Shown here piece after piece: positions 1-12,711 of a stretch of 64,000 nucleotides of DNA. The DNA comes from Siphonodentalium dalli. Taxonomy: Eukaryota; Mollusca; Scaphopoda; Gadilida; Siphonodentaliidae. The notes beneath the pieces are model-generated. The model saw nothing but the letters and a program-made list of their open reading frames with translations, was not told the origin of the DNA and made no database searches. Each line of letters starts with the position of its first letter. Positions within the stretch are counted from its first letter, which is position 1. Where the stretch lies: the NCBI GenBank assembly GCA_032622095.1, contig CP136065.1, forward strand, positions 207,182,151-207,246,150, given 5' to 3'. A program made the translations under genes and the position numbers.

Positions 1-1797
1 ACAATATATTGTGGGATTGGAATTACGCAGTTACACAGTTTGTGTGGAATTAGAGTACGGGAGCGAATAGAGTGACACGGACATAAAATAATACAATAGC
101 TGTCATCACATGGCTGTCAAAATGGCCGCATATCCAAGCCATACCACGAAGAAAACAACATATTTCATAACCACCTACTATGTAGGAGTGAAAATACGTA
201 TTGATATTATACAATGGTGAAAGGTGTTAAATATCTTTAAAGTACACGTCATTAAACCAGATTGTTCTGAAGGATTTATCGGTCACTGAAACTGTCGGGC
301 CAAAAATAATAATTTCGGGCATGCAACACACGAAGTAATGTTTCGCCACACAGTACATGATAGTTTCATTCGGCATGATGATTAATTGTTGAATGTAACG
401 CAGGAACTGAAGTGCATACCCTTGTGGTATAAATAGTTGTTACTTTTCCGGAATGGTCAACACTCTCCGTGATAATAAACCATACACTTATGTCGCAATG
501 CTTATTATACTGTAAAGAAACAGTCATATCTTCTAAAGATTAGCACCGCATCCCACCAGATCAAAGAGACGGTACATCGTACAGTTTATGTATAATAAAA
601 TTCCATGCTGCCACCAAACAGGTTTCTTAGTAAACAATTGTGTTCAAATTACTTCAGTCCTCACTTTACAACTGGAATATGCTACCACACAATGCAAATC
701 ATTATTTTTCAGTATTCTTTTGTTTCAAATTATCTGACAATTACCATCCACGTGATCATCGTTTAAAGATGTTATTTCAACATTGAGCATTCACGGAATG
801 TTGCTATATGTGGTTGTGTGTGCAGCATCTAGGTATAACATTGGGGAGAAGGGGCTAACTCGGTGATGCGGATGCAGAAAACGTAGCAAGTTTCGCGTAT
901 AATATGGCCTTGGTGAATACAACCAAATATAATTTGCAGGTATAAACACTGTCTCTGCCACAGGGTATGTAGGCAATTTTGGTCAAGCTTAGCATGTATT
1001 GAAGATAGTCTATGGTACTCATTTGTGTTTTGATAAATTGCGTTCATGGTACGCAATTTTCATTGTTTTAAATAATTAGGAATAAACAATTTTGTGCTTC
1101 AGACCACCCACCCACACGGCCCTGTGTACGACATTTTTCGTAAAATCTCCCCGCTCCCTAATCAATATCCTAAATCGATCATTGTATGGCATTTACATCT
1201 TACTGATTCCAATCTTTGATTGGAATGCATACAACAGAAAATAGAATATCAAATGTGTTCACTAGATATGTAAAAAAATATCGGCATAAGGCATACAACG
1301 TCGCGCGTCTACCATATTGTAACAAATACAATAAATGTTGTCTCTTCCATTACTTTCATGTCGTTGTGATACATCAAAATGGGTTACGGCTGCCACGATT
1401 CAATTTCAAAATGATCGAATCTGGCGTGATTACTGCCGCTTCTCAGTGAAGCAGTTATTCTTTTACAGTGTAACCAAGTATTTCTTTTTCAAATATAAAA
1501 TTCTTCTTGTGTTTAGAGAGTCTTTTCTTGAAAAAAAAAAAACATTTGGAGCCGCCATTCGGAAATCAAGCCTCATATACATAACACGCCAGTAAAGGTA
1601 TATCTAAGACGAAGCAGCCTAATTGGTGGAATGAAGTTAAATTTAGCGTTGGTTTCAGATGTATCCCGTAATACATTTGATTGAATAAAAAAATGAAGTT
1701 ATCAACGCAATATCTTCTGAATAGATGGTGTTTAATGTGACATTTCAATTTCACAACTTTATATCATTGATTTTTCACCACGATATTTCTGTTTCAG
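1..1797. other. Non-coding stretch, no gene recognised
   Basis: No frame longer than about 90 codons and no recognisable domain. A pyrimidine-rich tract followed by AG at 1796-1797 is the splice acceptor of the candidate exon that follows. The start of the window may lie in an intron or 5' flank of a gene extending leftwards. Confidence 0.5.
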
Positions 1798-1955
1798 TTT
1801 GCTAAATTATGGACCCGAACAAAAAACAGTACGGACAGGCATTGGATAAATGGCGAGCATTTATTAGGGATAGAGACTACCCACTTGTGTATCTTCTGGA
1901 TGTGATGATTCATTCCGGGGGGTCTTGCTATAATCAGGCAACAAAAGTAACCAAG
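1798..1955 (+). CDS. Candidate first coding exon, unknown protein (CDS from 1809)
   Basis: The exon follows a good acceptor (a T-rich tract ending tttcag at 1797) and ends at a strong donor, AAG|GTAAGG, at 1956. The same frame has a stop at 1803-1805. The ATG at 1809 has A at -3 and G at +4, a favourable start context, and opens 49 codons beginning MDPNKKQYGQALDKWRAF and ending ATKVTK at phase 0. The composition is charged and protein-like, unlike the shadow frames around it, but I recognise no domain. It could be the first coding exon of the Mab-21-like gene downstream, but its phase does not join directly to the 9211-9251 exon: that join gives a stop after a few codons. A missing intermediate exon, a different gene, or a chance exon are all possible. 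Confidence 0.4.
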
Positions 1956-2314
1956 GTAAGGGACGCTGAACGTGTGCGGGAACATACCATTTGGATGATG
2001 ATTCTACCAACACTATTGGATTTACTTTGTTTTCATGTCTGTTTGTCCATCCATTTTCTCTCTCTATTCTGGAATATATATCATCCATATATTTGTTGTC
2101 AGATCTAAACACAGATTTAGTATGGATGTTCATGATCTGGAGTGCTCTCTTTTTCTGTTGTAGAGTTATTTCTTCTCAGCCATGGTTCATTGGTCCTCGT
2201 GCAGTTAAATTTGGTATGGTATGGTCTGCCATCCAGAGATTTCAAAAGAATGTTCAATGATATTTCACATTTTAAGTTACACTTTCTAGCTCGATCACCT
2301 TGACGTGTTAAGAT

Positions 2315-2874
2315 CAGGGTCAGCACTGGACTGAAATTTACTTTTGCCAAATAATTTGCTAAATGAAAATATTTTTTGCCAAATTATTTTACCATTTGCC
2401 AAATGCTATCGCTGATAGTGTCATTTCTGCAACTTTAAGTCTTACATTTCGTCACTCGCTGTTTGAACGATTTGATATCGATAGAAAGGCAGTTATTTCG
2501 CAAATAATTAACTATACTCGCATCTCTATTATGGTTTATCATATACCATGGAACCAATCACCGAACAATACAATGATAGAAGGGTTGCTTCATTAGAAGG
2601 GCACATGATTAGCAATGTAAACGCCAACCACCACCACACTAAATACTAGCAATCACTCCAACATCGGTACTAATGCTATAAGATAAAACGCCACTAATAT
2701 AATTATGTTGTAGAAGTTTCCTACAATGAATGGTATTGATTGACCAATATTGTTCAACTTTCTTGCGGAATTAAAAAGTGACTTGCCAACACTTTTGCCA
2801 AATGAAAATATATTTTGCCAAATGTGAATTATTTTTGCCATTGGTAAATTTGGCAAGTGGTGGCGCGAACCCTG
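2315..2874. mobile_element. hAT-like non-autonomous transposon, 560 bp
   Basis: Begins CAGGGT and ends ACCCTG. It is flanked by an identical 8-bp duplication GTTAAGAT (2307-2314 and 2875-2882), as expected for the hAT superfamily. Both subterminal regions carry many copies of a TTTTGCCAAAT-type motif in opposite orientations. No transposase is present, so it would have to be mobilised in trans. The intact duplication makes the boundaries secure; the superfamily call rests on duplication length and CAGGG ends. Confidence 0.85.
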
Positions 2875-2882
2875 GTTAAGAT

Positions 2883-3755
2883 GGCGCTGTTCTCATTAGT
2901 TCACATCAGTGCATATGTCCGTGTGTTCGTTCGTTCGCCAATAATTTATTTCAGCACAATATACAGGCCATATCCCTCACCTGAGTGTCACCAATCCTCA
3001 TATGGATAGTTGTGGTGACATTGGGTGTACGTTATTGGTTATCGCCAATAGGATACCTCAAGCGCCACATCTGGGAACGCGCAACCAGAGAACAAAGCAA
3101 AGCCCCAGTAAGCCCTTGCCCACATATATGGCAGTCATCTCGTCGTGGTAGAAGCTATGTTGTGTTGTTGAAACAGTGATGTATTTGGTAATGTCAGTTT
3201 AGTTCCCACCATGGGACACGAAGTGCGCGGAACAGCGACAGGCACCACTGTCCCGACTGCAGCACTGTTTTTCCTTTTCATCGCTCCTTATTTCTCGCAT
3301 AACCACCGATATGGTGATAACTTTTCCAAATTGTGACACTTTTAGTAAAATTGTTTCCAAACCAGACAAACCATGCTAATTTGAAAATGTTTGAATCAGT
3401 CAACATATTCAGTGTCGATCTCGATTGGCTCATCAATAGTATATGTTGTCTTTCATCATCCAGGAAGCATGTCGAATAGATGGGAATGAGCTGTGTATGT
3501 CTACAATTTCCGTGTATGGTGATACCAATGATGATACATGTAGCGGGTCCATATCAATGTCGATGGCATCATTATACAGGTGAGCAAGTAACTCGAACAG
3601 GTGGGCAATACAGCTCACCGTGATGATGATTTATTCCCATTAATTCGTATGCATATTGGGACTTCACGGAACAGAACATAAATAGTATGATAGTATATAC
3701 ATATTAGGTCACTGCAAATTTATAGCCTGTTTACGAACACCGCGAACACTTTGTT
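2883..3755. other. Non-coding stretch
   Basis: Between two inserted transposons. No frame with a recognisable domain and no convincing exon signal pair. Confidence 0.4.
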
Positions 3756-3759
3756 TTAA

Positions 3760-4204
3760 CCCTTTACCCAACAGAACGGGCCTGTGCCAATGCATTCTCT
3801 TATATATGCGAGTCGACCATAGGTCGCCTCGCATATATAAGAGAATGCATTGGCTTAACAGATATTAAAAATGTTAAAATTGTCAAAGAATGTAGAAAAA
3901 TATTATAAAAATTGTTTAAAAAATGTAAGAAAAAATTATAAAATTGTTAAAGAATGTAAGAAAAAATGGTAAAAAGTGTTTTTTAGGCCAATGCATTCTC
4001 TTATATATGCGAGGCGACCTATGGTCGACTCGCATATATAAGAGAATGCATTGGCACAGGGCATAACTGTAACCATCACAATGCGGTCAATGAACCGGTT
4101 CCAATGATATCCATATTTGTATGGTGTTATTGAGACAGACCGAAGATATTTTAGGCTGTTGAAGCTTTATTTGGGCGTTTTTGGCCGGTTTGTTGGGTAA
4201 AGGG
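3760..4204. mobile_element. piggyBac-like MITE with paired 69-bp hairpins, full copy
   Basis: TTAA stands on both sides (3756-3759, 4205-4208). The ends are CCCTTTACCCAACA and its complement: TTAA targets plus a CCC terminus are the piggyBac hallmark. Two 69-bp hairpins lie inside, A at 3786-3854 and B at 3987-4055. Each has 27-bp arms, one T/C mismatch, a 5-bp inner stem and an ATA loop, and B is the exact reverse complement of A. The spacer between them is AT-rich with repeated ttaaagaatgtaagaaaaa-like units. There is no coding capacity. A nearly identical copy lies at 60271-60714. Confidence 0.85.
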
Positions 4205-4459
4205 TTAACGAAATTTGGGAAACAAACATTATGGCATTGATATCCATGTAGAAAGGACGACCGGAACTTATTCTGTCCCGAACTTTATGTGATGAATTAT
4301 ATATATGTAAATAACCATATGTAATCATATATAGGCTATTCCTCTCATATCTACATATTACATGAATAGCCTATATGTGATATGTGGACTGGCTCATTAT
4401 CAAATAGCCCCCACCAACACCCATGGGTTGGAAATTCCAACTTGGGCTCCAATGAGTGA

Positions 4460-4855
4460 AAACACACGTGTCTGTATGATGTCGCTTTGGATACATCTGA
4501 CCTCACATAACAGTAAACCGTTATGTGCAGTACGATGTGAACGTGTGTTTACTAATTTACTAAACTAATGACAAGTTTTGTGATTATTTTGACAAACATT
4601 TACCAGACATTTTCGAGGTGAATAATGTTGTTTTGGCGATGTGCCTGACGAAAATTGTTTAGATTTCGGAATGCCATAGCAACAATTCCGGTCGTCCCTA
4701 TTTAACATTTTACTAATGGTTATTGTTTAAAGTATAACCCATGTAACGCCTTTACGCGATGAATGATGATATGTTGGCTATATGAAAATAGAATGTTTTC
4801 AGTTTAAATTTAATTGCAATGACGTTTCCAAGATGCTGAAAAGCGAAAATTAGTA
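4460..4855 (+). repeat. Diverged direct repeat, copy 1
   Basis: Matches 8325-8650 with many substitutions and indels. Shared landmarks are a gtatgatgtcgctt block, a ttttactaatggttattgt block and a tttccaagatg end. It is an old dispersed repeat or segmental duplication with no intact frame. Confidence 0.7.
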
Positions 4856-5074
4856 TAAGGACAACCAGCGATTGCGTTGTTACGTAACATATGCGCGACA
4901 GGGCAGTGCCCAGTTGGTCGTCATTAAAACATAAATTATTATTTGCCTGTTTGTTTCAGATTGCTTCTGTGTCCGATCCCTGTTCCGTGTTAGTAATGGT
5001 TCGGCGTCCGGTTCCGATTCCGTGTTTTAACTGCGTGCATCTAATGGTTACAATCACAACTAATTAGTTCCCAA

Positions 5075-5345
5075 AGGCGACAGTGTTAGGGTTAAGCCAT
5101 GCCCACGATTATTTACGGTACTGAGCCAATCTTGAAATAGTTTGGCGTTTAGAACTCTACTCTATAATGGTGCCTTATCATACTTATTCCTGAAAATAAA
5201 TTGGCAGTTCCACAACCACCCCTTTTGTGCACACAATTTCAGTGTAGCAAAAGTGAATTAACATTGCCTATGAATTTCTTTTTTCTTTCACATTATACAA
5301 CCGAAGATAGTATACACCATTCAGCTGCCGGTATTTGTTTATGCT
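5075..5345 (+). repeat. Diverged direct repeat family, copy 1
   Basis: Related to 6300-6425 (left part: ttagggttaag, ttggcgtttagaactc) and to 7435-7690 (right part: tttcagtgtagcaaaa, then agatagtatacaccattcag). Three partial copies within 2.6 kb, all non-coding. Confidence 0.7.
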
Positions 5346-5537
5346 GACTCCAGTTTCCCTACACAAATAACAATGGGCATAATTTCAATTATTTAGATGC
5401 TTATAACTTATACGCAACCAAAAATGTGTAGATTTTTGTTTATACATATATCAAATTGTCACAGAAAACATAATATTACTCAAAAACGTGCTTTCCATAC
5501 AAGAACTACATCATTTCTCCTGCATTGGGCTGTGTTT

Positions 5538-5556
5538 ACCCCCCCCCCCCCCCCCT
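5538..5556 (+). repeat. Poly(C) tract
   Basis: An almost pure run of C in AT-rich surroundings, one of several in the window (also near 53385, 53500, 53838 and 60165). Confidence 0.9.
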
Positions 5557-6299
5557 ATTCCCGACATTGGGTACCAAATAAAACTTCGTCGGAGCACCTA
5601 TGTTCCACTTTAACCCCCAGCAGACATCACGCCATCGGGACTCTAGCAACTTTTTCCTGTTTTATGTGCTATTTTTTTAACAGAAGTCGTAAAGCTGTGA
5701 AGTAGCTTTGACAGAATAAGCTTTAAAAACAACATAAAAACCCAAAAAGCGCGATTTTCGAATCGAAAATCGTTTGTTTTGGTCTGGAAAAACACACAGG
5801 GATACACAATTACGCCGATTTGACAATGTCAGTAATAACAATCGTCAAGACGTAAAACAAATTAACATTTCATTACATCAAAGGAAATGACACATTTGTG
5901 ACTTGAATTGACCCCCATCGATTTTACGGACTCCAAACTGGGGTTAGCTGCTTCCGAAGAATTGCCTGGTCTACTCCCAATGGAAATTCGAAAATAGTTC
6001 GATCACTAAAAACGATGAGAGGCGGCTGGGCTCGTTAGTCCACTTTTCGGCATTAAAAGTCAACTATCTGTCCCAAATAACTCATTTTAACAAAACTCCA
6101 ATTTTTGGGCACAGAATCTGAATATTGTTGCTAGGGGTTCATTTGCCAGCTTATGTGGCGCTGCGACACGCTTTGAGTCCCTAATTATTTTGTTCACGCT
6201 TGGATTTTATTTGCTTGGTGGCCAAAATGTCACCCCGTTTCCCTACAAGCCGATGATACCACAAAACACGATTTGTGCCTATAGATTACAATCAATTAA

Positions 6300-6425
6300 T
6301 TATTTCCCATAGGGACAGTATTAGGGTTAAGGCATACCCATGATTCATTACGGAACTTGAAATATTTTGGCGTTTAGAACTCCACGTCGGATATATGTTG
6401 TCAAAAAAGAAATGGTGCCTTACCC
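6300..6425 (+). repeat. Diverged direct repeat family, copy 2 (left part)
   Basis: Matches the left part of 5075-5345: the cagtattagggttaagg and ttggcgtttagaactcc landmarks, ending at aatggtgccttac. Confidence 0.65.
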
Positions 6426-7434
6426 AGTCTGGAGTAAACTACATACCCACATATAAAAAATAGTGGGTCTGACGACCTTTCGTTCAGTTTTCATTTCCCA
6501 AACCCGGGATTCCTTGTAATTACCGCCAATCAAAACTTAGCTCCAAGAAATGTGTGCCCCAATAAAAAAAACTAGTAACATGTCACGTACTTTCGGTGTG
6601 GAAATTCCGAAGGTGTGGCTAAATGTTGTTAAAATAGTATCCATGACGTAATGTTATACCAGAAGAGAAATTCACAAATCGACAAATAAAGTAGATTGTT
6701 GACGAGCGGTCGAAAGTTTAAAATCAAGAATCACCGGAATTTGGATTGCAGGCAACTGTAATTAGGGTACAACTGGCCAATCGTTGGAGCTAATAATACG
6801 GCTGTGTAAGGTCGGGAGGGTTTCGGTGGGGTTGGTGGTAGAATTGTGTTGCTCTTCGCTCGTTTTGGCTGCGGTGGTACTACTGCCGGTACTGGGGAAC
6901 TGATATATCGTTTTGTTATGTCATTTAACTTTTTTTTAGTTCTGGAGTTGTTTTAGCAAATAGTCCCGACATTCATGTATTTTTGATTCGTGGCCGTTGA
7001 TTTGTGTTATTTTTTGACAACATGGTCGACAAATCGCCAGGCCAATCTAAAAAATAATTCGTTCTGAGTCCGAGAGATCCACATAAATTTACATTTTTTT
7101 TATAATTTCAAGAAGATCTGTCTTAGTTATTGTACATATTATTTTGGATCCCGGAAGTTAGCTGTTTCCCTTTTTTGTCAGTAAAACAACCGCCGAACGA
7201 AAAGTCACAAACCCTGCAACTATTAATTCCGATTCTTAGAATCGGCTTCACAGGGTTGAAGCGGCCATGACGGCACTGGCACGTGACCATGTTTACGCCT
7301 GTCAATCACAACTAATTTCAGATTTATATTTAGTGCCGTGTGACGTAATTTGGGGGAAGCCCACTACCGTTCAGAAATGAAAAGTTGATGGGAATGCAAT
7401 AGACTCAGTATCAGTATGAATCTGAGTGTATGTT

Positions 7435-7690
7435 TACATAGACTGTGCCTTACCATGCTTATTCCTGGAAATAATTTGGCATTTCCACAACTACCCAATT
7501 TTGTGCACAAAATTTCAGTGTAGCAAAATACCCCCACCTCTTCTCAATTTGGCGACTAAGGTAGACGCTTGACGAACAATCTCACACAAATGGTCGAGGA
7601 ATTAACATAACCTATAAATTTCTTTTTTCTCCCACATTAAACAACCGAAGATAGTATACACCATTCAGCTGTCGGTATTTGTTTTATTAT
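7435..7690 (+). repeat. Diverged direct repeat family, copy 3 (right part)
   Basis: Matches 5160-5345 from the tgccttac..ttattcctg landmark through atagtatacaccattcag. A short insertion with no match to copy 1 lies near 7530-7600. Confidence 0.7.
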
Positions 7691-7699
7691 TGTACTTCC

Positions 7700-8275
7700 G
7701 ATTCAACTAAAACGCAGAATGGGACGATGGGACGGGACGGTATATGACGGTATTAGAAAACGCAGAACAATAGCTAAAATGCAGAACAGTGCAGATGGGA
7801 CGGGACAAACCCCGACGTTTATCAATTATACAGCATGTAGCAGCATCGACATGGTTTTTAATAGTTGGTATTAACATGCGTATAGGCAGAAATGTTTTAA
7901 TTGTCATATTTGCCAACTCAAATCTCGTAGTGTCAGCTAAAATAGACAAATAGAAAGTAGGCAATTTGGTAAAAGACAGAACAAAAATGTAAACATCAAA
8001 ATCACTCGATGGATTCATATTATCCCGTCCCATGGTGAACTTTTTCAACAAAATATTAGATTAATATATTCTCGATATCATTCTAGCATTTTATTGAACA
8101 TAATCAAGTTTAAAACAACTTGTTTCGTCGATGGGACAGCCGCGGTAAAACGCAGAACGAACATGTAAATCGCTCAATACATTCATAGTTAGCCGTCTCA
8201 CGATGATATCTTTGCACAAATTGTCAGATTAATATATTCTAGCATTTTATGCGACATAATCAAGTTTATATATAG
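7700..8275 (+). repeat. Imperfect tandem repeat with acgcagaa motifs
   Basis: Short motifs acgcagaa and gatgggacgggac recur. A block around ttagattaatatattct through ataatcaagttta occurs at about 8055-8115 and again at about 8225-8272, about 165 bp apart. No convincing coding frame on either strand. Confidence 0.5.
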
Positions 8276-8324
8276 CATCGTTGGAACTGCGCTGGCAAAA
8301 CATCAAAGACGTTGGAGGGAACAT

Positions 8325-8650
8325 ATGCGTGCCAGTATGATGTCGCTTCGTATACGACATCTGACGCAAAACCACGCGAACGTGCGTTTACTAAATTTCT
8401 AAACTTTCTAAAGGAAAGATATTTACGAGATGAATTGTTTTGATGATGTGGCTAACGACAATTTGCACTTCTACGTAATGCCAGAATGGCATATGAACAG
8501 TTCCTGTCGCCCATATTTATGATTTTACTAATGGTTATTGTTTAAAGTATAAACAATGTAACACCTTTACGCAATGGATGATGTTATGTTGGTTATACGA
8601 AAAAAAAAATTGCAGTTTGAATTTAAATGCAATGCCTTTTCCAAGATGGC
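8325..8650 (+). repeat. Diverged direct repeat, copy 2
   Basis: Second copy of the 4460-4855 repeat, in the same orientation about 3.9 kb away. Confidence 0.7.
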
Positions 8651-9210
8651 GCAGAATCAAAGTAATAATGGTGGCGCCCATGTTGAAAAACGAACTTAAT
8701 ACACGCAACACAGCTCGTCGTCCTTAAAAAATGGTGAAACGTAGTCCAAACGATAAAATACACATTCGCTGATATTTGCGATAATTTTGTCATCCGTAAA
8801 ATTAGAGCAAAACATGTGGCGAAGAGTCTAAACAAAGCAGGTGCTCGATTTGCAGCTTGTGACCATGGAAACCTATGTTTACAGAACCCGGTTAATGGAA
8901 AGCCTATAACATAACTCATGTAAACACATATCATAATAAAGTGTGATTCCAAGCATTTTGTGAGAATTATAATTTCTATTATTCAACAAGCATATGTAAT
9001 AACCGGAGAGAACCTCCCAATTATGACATTATTAATAACAAATATTATGTCACTTAACTTTGTCTTGATGATGCTGGTGATAGACTTATAAATGAAATTT
9101 ATCCTAGTCTCAAATAAATTTAAAAACAGCGACATGAATAAGCACACAATACCACTCTTACTATTGTACAATAATAAATATGTATTTATAATCATGTCAT
9201 TGCTTTTCAG

Positions 9211-9251
9211 AATGTCCATGATGTGGGATAATTTGATTGCACTAGAACCAC
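9211..9251 (+). CDS. Short candidate exon upstream of the Mab-21-like exon
   Basis: This 41-bp exon has a good acceptor (cattgcttttcag ending at 9210) and a consensus donor CCAC|GTAAGT at 9252. Read from the ATG at 9212 it gives MSMMWDNLIALEP and leaves one base (C). The Mab-21-like exon at 18071 needs exactly one base: C+GT makes Arg, followed by ELCWRYSP. The phase match and strong sites support it as the N-terminal exon of that gene, either initiating at 9212 or continuing an exon with a two-base overhang. It is short, so a chance coincidence of sites cannot be excluded. Confidence 0.45.
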
Positions 9252-9693
9252 GTAAGTACTTGATAATTTGCCTTAAACATTCAAAACAAACACGTGTGTT
9301 GTTACTGAGACAATGCTGCGCTCATCTTACAACCATGTATTCCCAACATCTTAGCAAGGCCAGAACAATACAAATATGTAAATATGTGGGCCTATAAGTT
9401 AGAGGTATACTGGTATCCATTGTTTTTCTAAGGTTATGTGAGAAATAAGTACCGGTATTATATATGTTATTGTTGCATCAATCTTTATGTATATTCGCCT
9501 GTATATTCGTCCATGTTCGAAAATTTGTTTTCCAACTTCATCCTAAGTCGGCATATCTCTATCAAGCCAACAAACTTTTGTCGGTTTCGCGTAACACCGA
9601 AATAATATACGATAATTTATTAATATTTCGTGGTAGAATATTGTTAATCAAATGTAAAAAAATTGAACCCAAATAAACATATTGCCTCAATTC

Positions 9694-9979
9694 TTAACCG
9701 ACTAAACTTTAGTTAAAAGTAACTAAATTAATTGTGTCTGCCAATATTTGGTTACAATCAACCCAATATTTAGTATAGTTCCGCAACCCAATATTGGGTC
9801 ACCCAATGGTATTTAGTTACAACATCTGGCTAAATATTTAGGCATTTTGAACTGAATTAATTGGGTAATCAAATATTTAATGTTGAACAAATTGGGTATG
9901 GTCTGTAGTTACGGAATGTATCCGAATGTTTAGTCATTTTGAACTGAATTAATTGGGTAATTAAATATTTAGTCGTTAA
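9694..9979. repeat. Inverted-repeat (MITE-like) element
   Basis: The ends are imperfect inverted repeats: TTAACCGACTAAA at the left, and TTTAACGACTAAA on the complement of the right end. TTAA is present at both edges. An internal block (ttttgaactgaattaattgg) occurs twice, near 9848 and 9942. Non-coding; the family is unclear. Confidence 0.45.
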
Positions 9980-12009
9980 ACTGAAAAAAGGTCAGTAAGG
10001 TTTGGTGAGCAGTGCCCCTTCTAATGGGAGTGTTTCAAAGTTTAACTGAATATAACAAAATGAAATATTTAATTCGCCATTGCAGAATCATCCAAAAATC
10101 AACAAAAAATATTCTTGCAATTAGTTCTTTATTTACAAAATAATACTAAAGGAAATATAATATTTGTCTTTGTTAATTTGAACAGCAAAGTATGTATCAA
10201 TATCCACCAAAATATTCCTTCTACTAATACATTTATACTAATAAAACTCAGTACTTAAAGATAATTATTATAGATATTAAATAGTTTCACCCTGCCCGCT
10301 GAATCCTGGATACCAATTGCCAGATAGGTGAATCATGAGCACCAGTTAAGAAAATATGGAATTACAAGACAATAATTTCACACTGATATCATAGTTTCCA
10401 CACTTGAAGAGATCTGAGATTGAACTACATCAAAATATATAATTTGGGCAGGAAAATACTAAACAATTGAACAACTTCGTGCTATAAAACCTGAGTACGA
10501 GCCTTTCTGTTGAATCCTGAATAGCAGTGTACACTGTCGTCTTACCCCTTGATATTTTCCCCCGTGGGGAAATATATCTTACGAAATCTTCACCACCACC
10601 CTGTATATACCCTACCACCAATGACAAAAATTAGTTTGACTTCATAGCCTAAAATCCTGAGAATAAAAATTATTTTTGACAATAAATATAAAACTCTATT
10701 TTGTTAAACCTCCAACTCACCCAGCAGCTATATGACAAACACATATCTTATGATTTTATTGCTTTTGCTTTATATAGTCATGACATAGCAAACAACGTTT
10801 CCCGGTAAGATAATAGCAATATGTTGAGTCAGGCTTTGGTATGGGCAGATTATCTTGGCCCCATCCCCCCACGGACATCTACATGACAATATTATTTTTT
10901 GCTTATTTTGCTTTATATAGCCATGACAAATCAAGAAATTGTCATATGTAGCTGATGGGCTGCGTGGTGAGAATTTGTTCATACATACTGAAGCAATGAA
11001 CACTCCCGATTAGTCCGTGCTTCCATAAATATGGTATACTTGATGCAATATAATCATAAGCATAAGATGACAGTTTTGCCATATCTATCTGCTTTGGGGG
11101 ATATCCGAAGATATCCAGGAAAATAAGCATATACAATTATAGGATTTTCTGTCACATGTAGACTTGTCAGTGGGTGGGGTTGGGTGGGGTAACACAATTG
11201 ACTTGAACCAAACTTGTTCTGGAATATAGTTTTCTTGGCATTTCATGATAAACTAATAACATAGTAAATGAAATTATTTGCTGGGGTGCGGTATATCCAT
11301 GGTGAGAGAAGGTATCCTACTGGGCCAAGACATGCAGGGAGAGGAATATACCATGTTACACCAGATAAATTAAACATATGAATCCCGTGTACCAGTTTAA
11401 CACTAACTGAATCACTTTGATTATTCTTAAAACTAGTATTAATGCAAGTTAAATTACTATGAAAGTGTCATAATGGGTTAACAGTTTGTAGAACCATCGT
11501 CACTAAGAAAAACATGGAAAATAGATAGACTTTGTTTTTACTTTAACATTGAAAACTCTTCAATGACGACAGATCACAGGAAACAGCCTTCTTGTGTAAA
11601 CTCTTCGCTGTAACAGTACTAATTTCATAATAGCGGTTTAAACACGTGAACTCTCGTTCTTGGAGTTACAAGTAATAAGAGTCAGGTCAATGTCGACTTA
11701 TTTTCCATTTTTTTATTTTACCCATTTACCCACTGCAAGTGCCTCATGTCTCATTACATATAGGTAGCACGGGAGCTTAAATGTTAAAAGTAAACAATCT
11801 AATTCGATGGTCCCCGTATCTTCAGATTCCAACATGCCTTCAAAAGACGATTTAGTTATAAGAATCGATTAAATACCAAAACAATAATGATAACCACTGT
11901 ATTGCTGACAATGATTATGCCACCGTAGTCGGCATAATAATCTCTAACTTTGTGTTTTTAATTTGCTCAACTAAATATACAGACATCATCGTATTTAAGC
12001 CATGGATAT
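9980..12009. other. Non-coding stretch, probable intron
   Basis: AT-rich, with no frame above 77 codons and no recognisable domain on either strand. If 9211-9251 and 18071-19438 belong to one gene, this is intronic. Confidence 0.4.
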
Positions 12010-12711
12010 TCTACTATATATTTTGAGAACTACGTATATGTGTGTGTATATATATACTTTATAGAATCGAAAACGGCTGGACCGATCGAGACCAAACTTC
12101 CCATCTAAGGGTAAAAAACCACGGGAATGGTCGTTTTGTAGAAGCTCCGATCACCCGTTCTTCACTCCCAGTCACAAAAAACGACACTGTGGAGTTAATC
12201 GCGTTGATAGTTAAAGGGCGTTCGTATCCACAGTGTCGTTGATAAAGAGCGTATGCGTATAATGTGATTCTTACGTCTGGGTCCGGGCTTGAGCGTGACT
12301 GTATCCAGACATGAGCGTGTTGTGTGATTCTTACGTACTTAGGACTTCCTAGGAACGGGTGAAATTTTCATCGGGTCAGTTTTTCAGCACGAGGTGATCT
12401 TCACCTTGAAACGGGTACCCACAAATGATATATATGTGTGTGTCCTTTATAGACTCGAACCGATTGAGCTCAAACTTGCTACATACGGGAAGTATCATTG
12501 ACGGGTTAAATTGTGACCCGACCTGACCTTGACCTTGAAAATAATCAATTCAAGGTCAAATCGGGTAAAATTAAAAAACAAAAAATTAAATTAAAAAGGC
12601 ACAATTAACTCATTAAAAAATAAAAAATAAAATAAAAAAATTAATTAAAAAAATTAATTAAAAATTGGTATGTTTCTGACGATTGCCGCCAGTGGCGGGC
12701 TAACCTGCTAG
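12010..12711 (+). mobile_element. Helitron-like unit 1 (702 bp)
   Basis: Starts TCTACTATATATTTTGAGAA and ends with a short GC hairpin (GCCGCC-AGT-GGCGGG) ten bases before CTAG. This is the Helitron 3' architecture (hairpin then CTRR). A TG/TA microsatellite lies just inside the 5' end. Non-autonomous, with no Rep/helicase coding. First of five head-to-tail units; it is preceded by T. Confidence 0.75.

Noticed and set aside
7707-8051. 114-codon minus-strand frame
   Set aside because: Lies across imperfect tandem repeats with no domain or exon signals.
1798-9251. Direct splice from the 1955 donor to the 9211 exon
   Set aside because: The 1955 donor leaves phase 0; joining to 9211 gives a stop after six codons. 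Adding the exon-like segment at 2164-2213 also fails, because it contains an in-frame stop.
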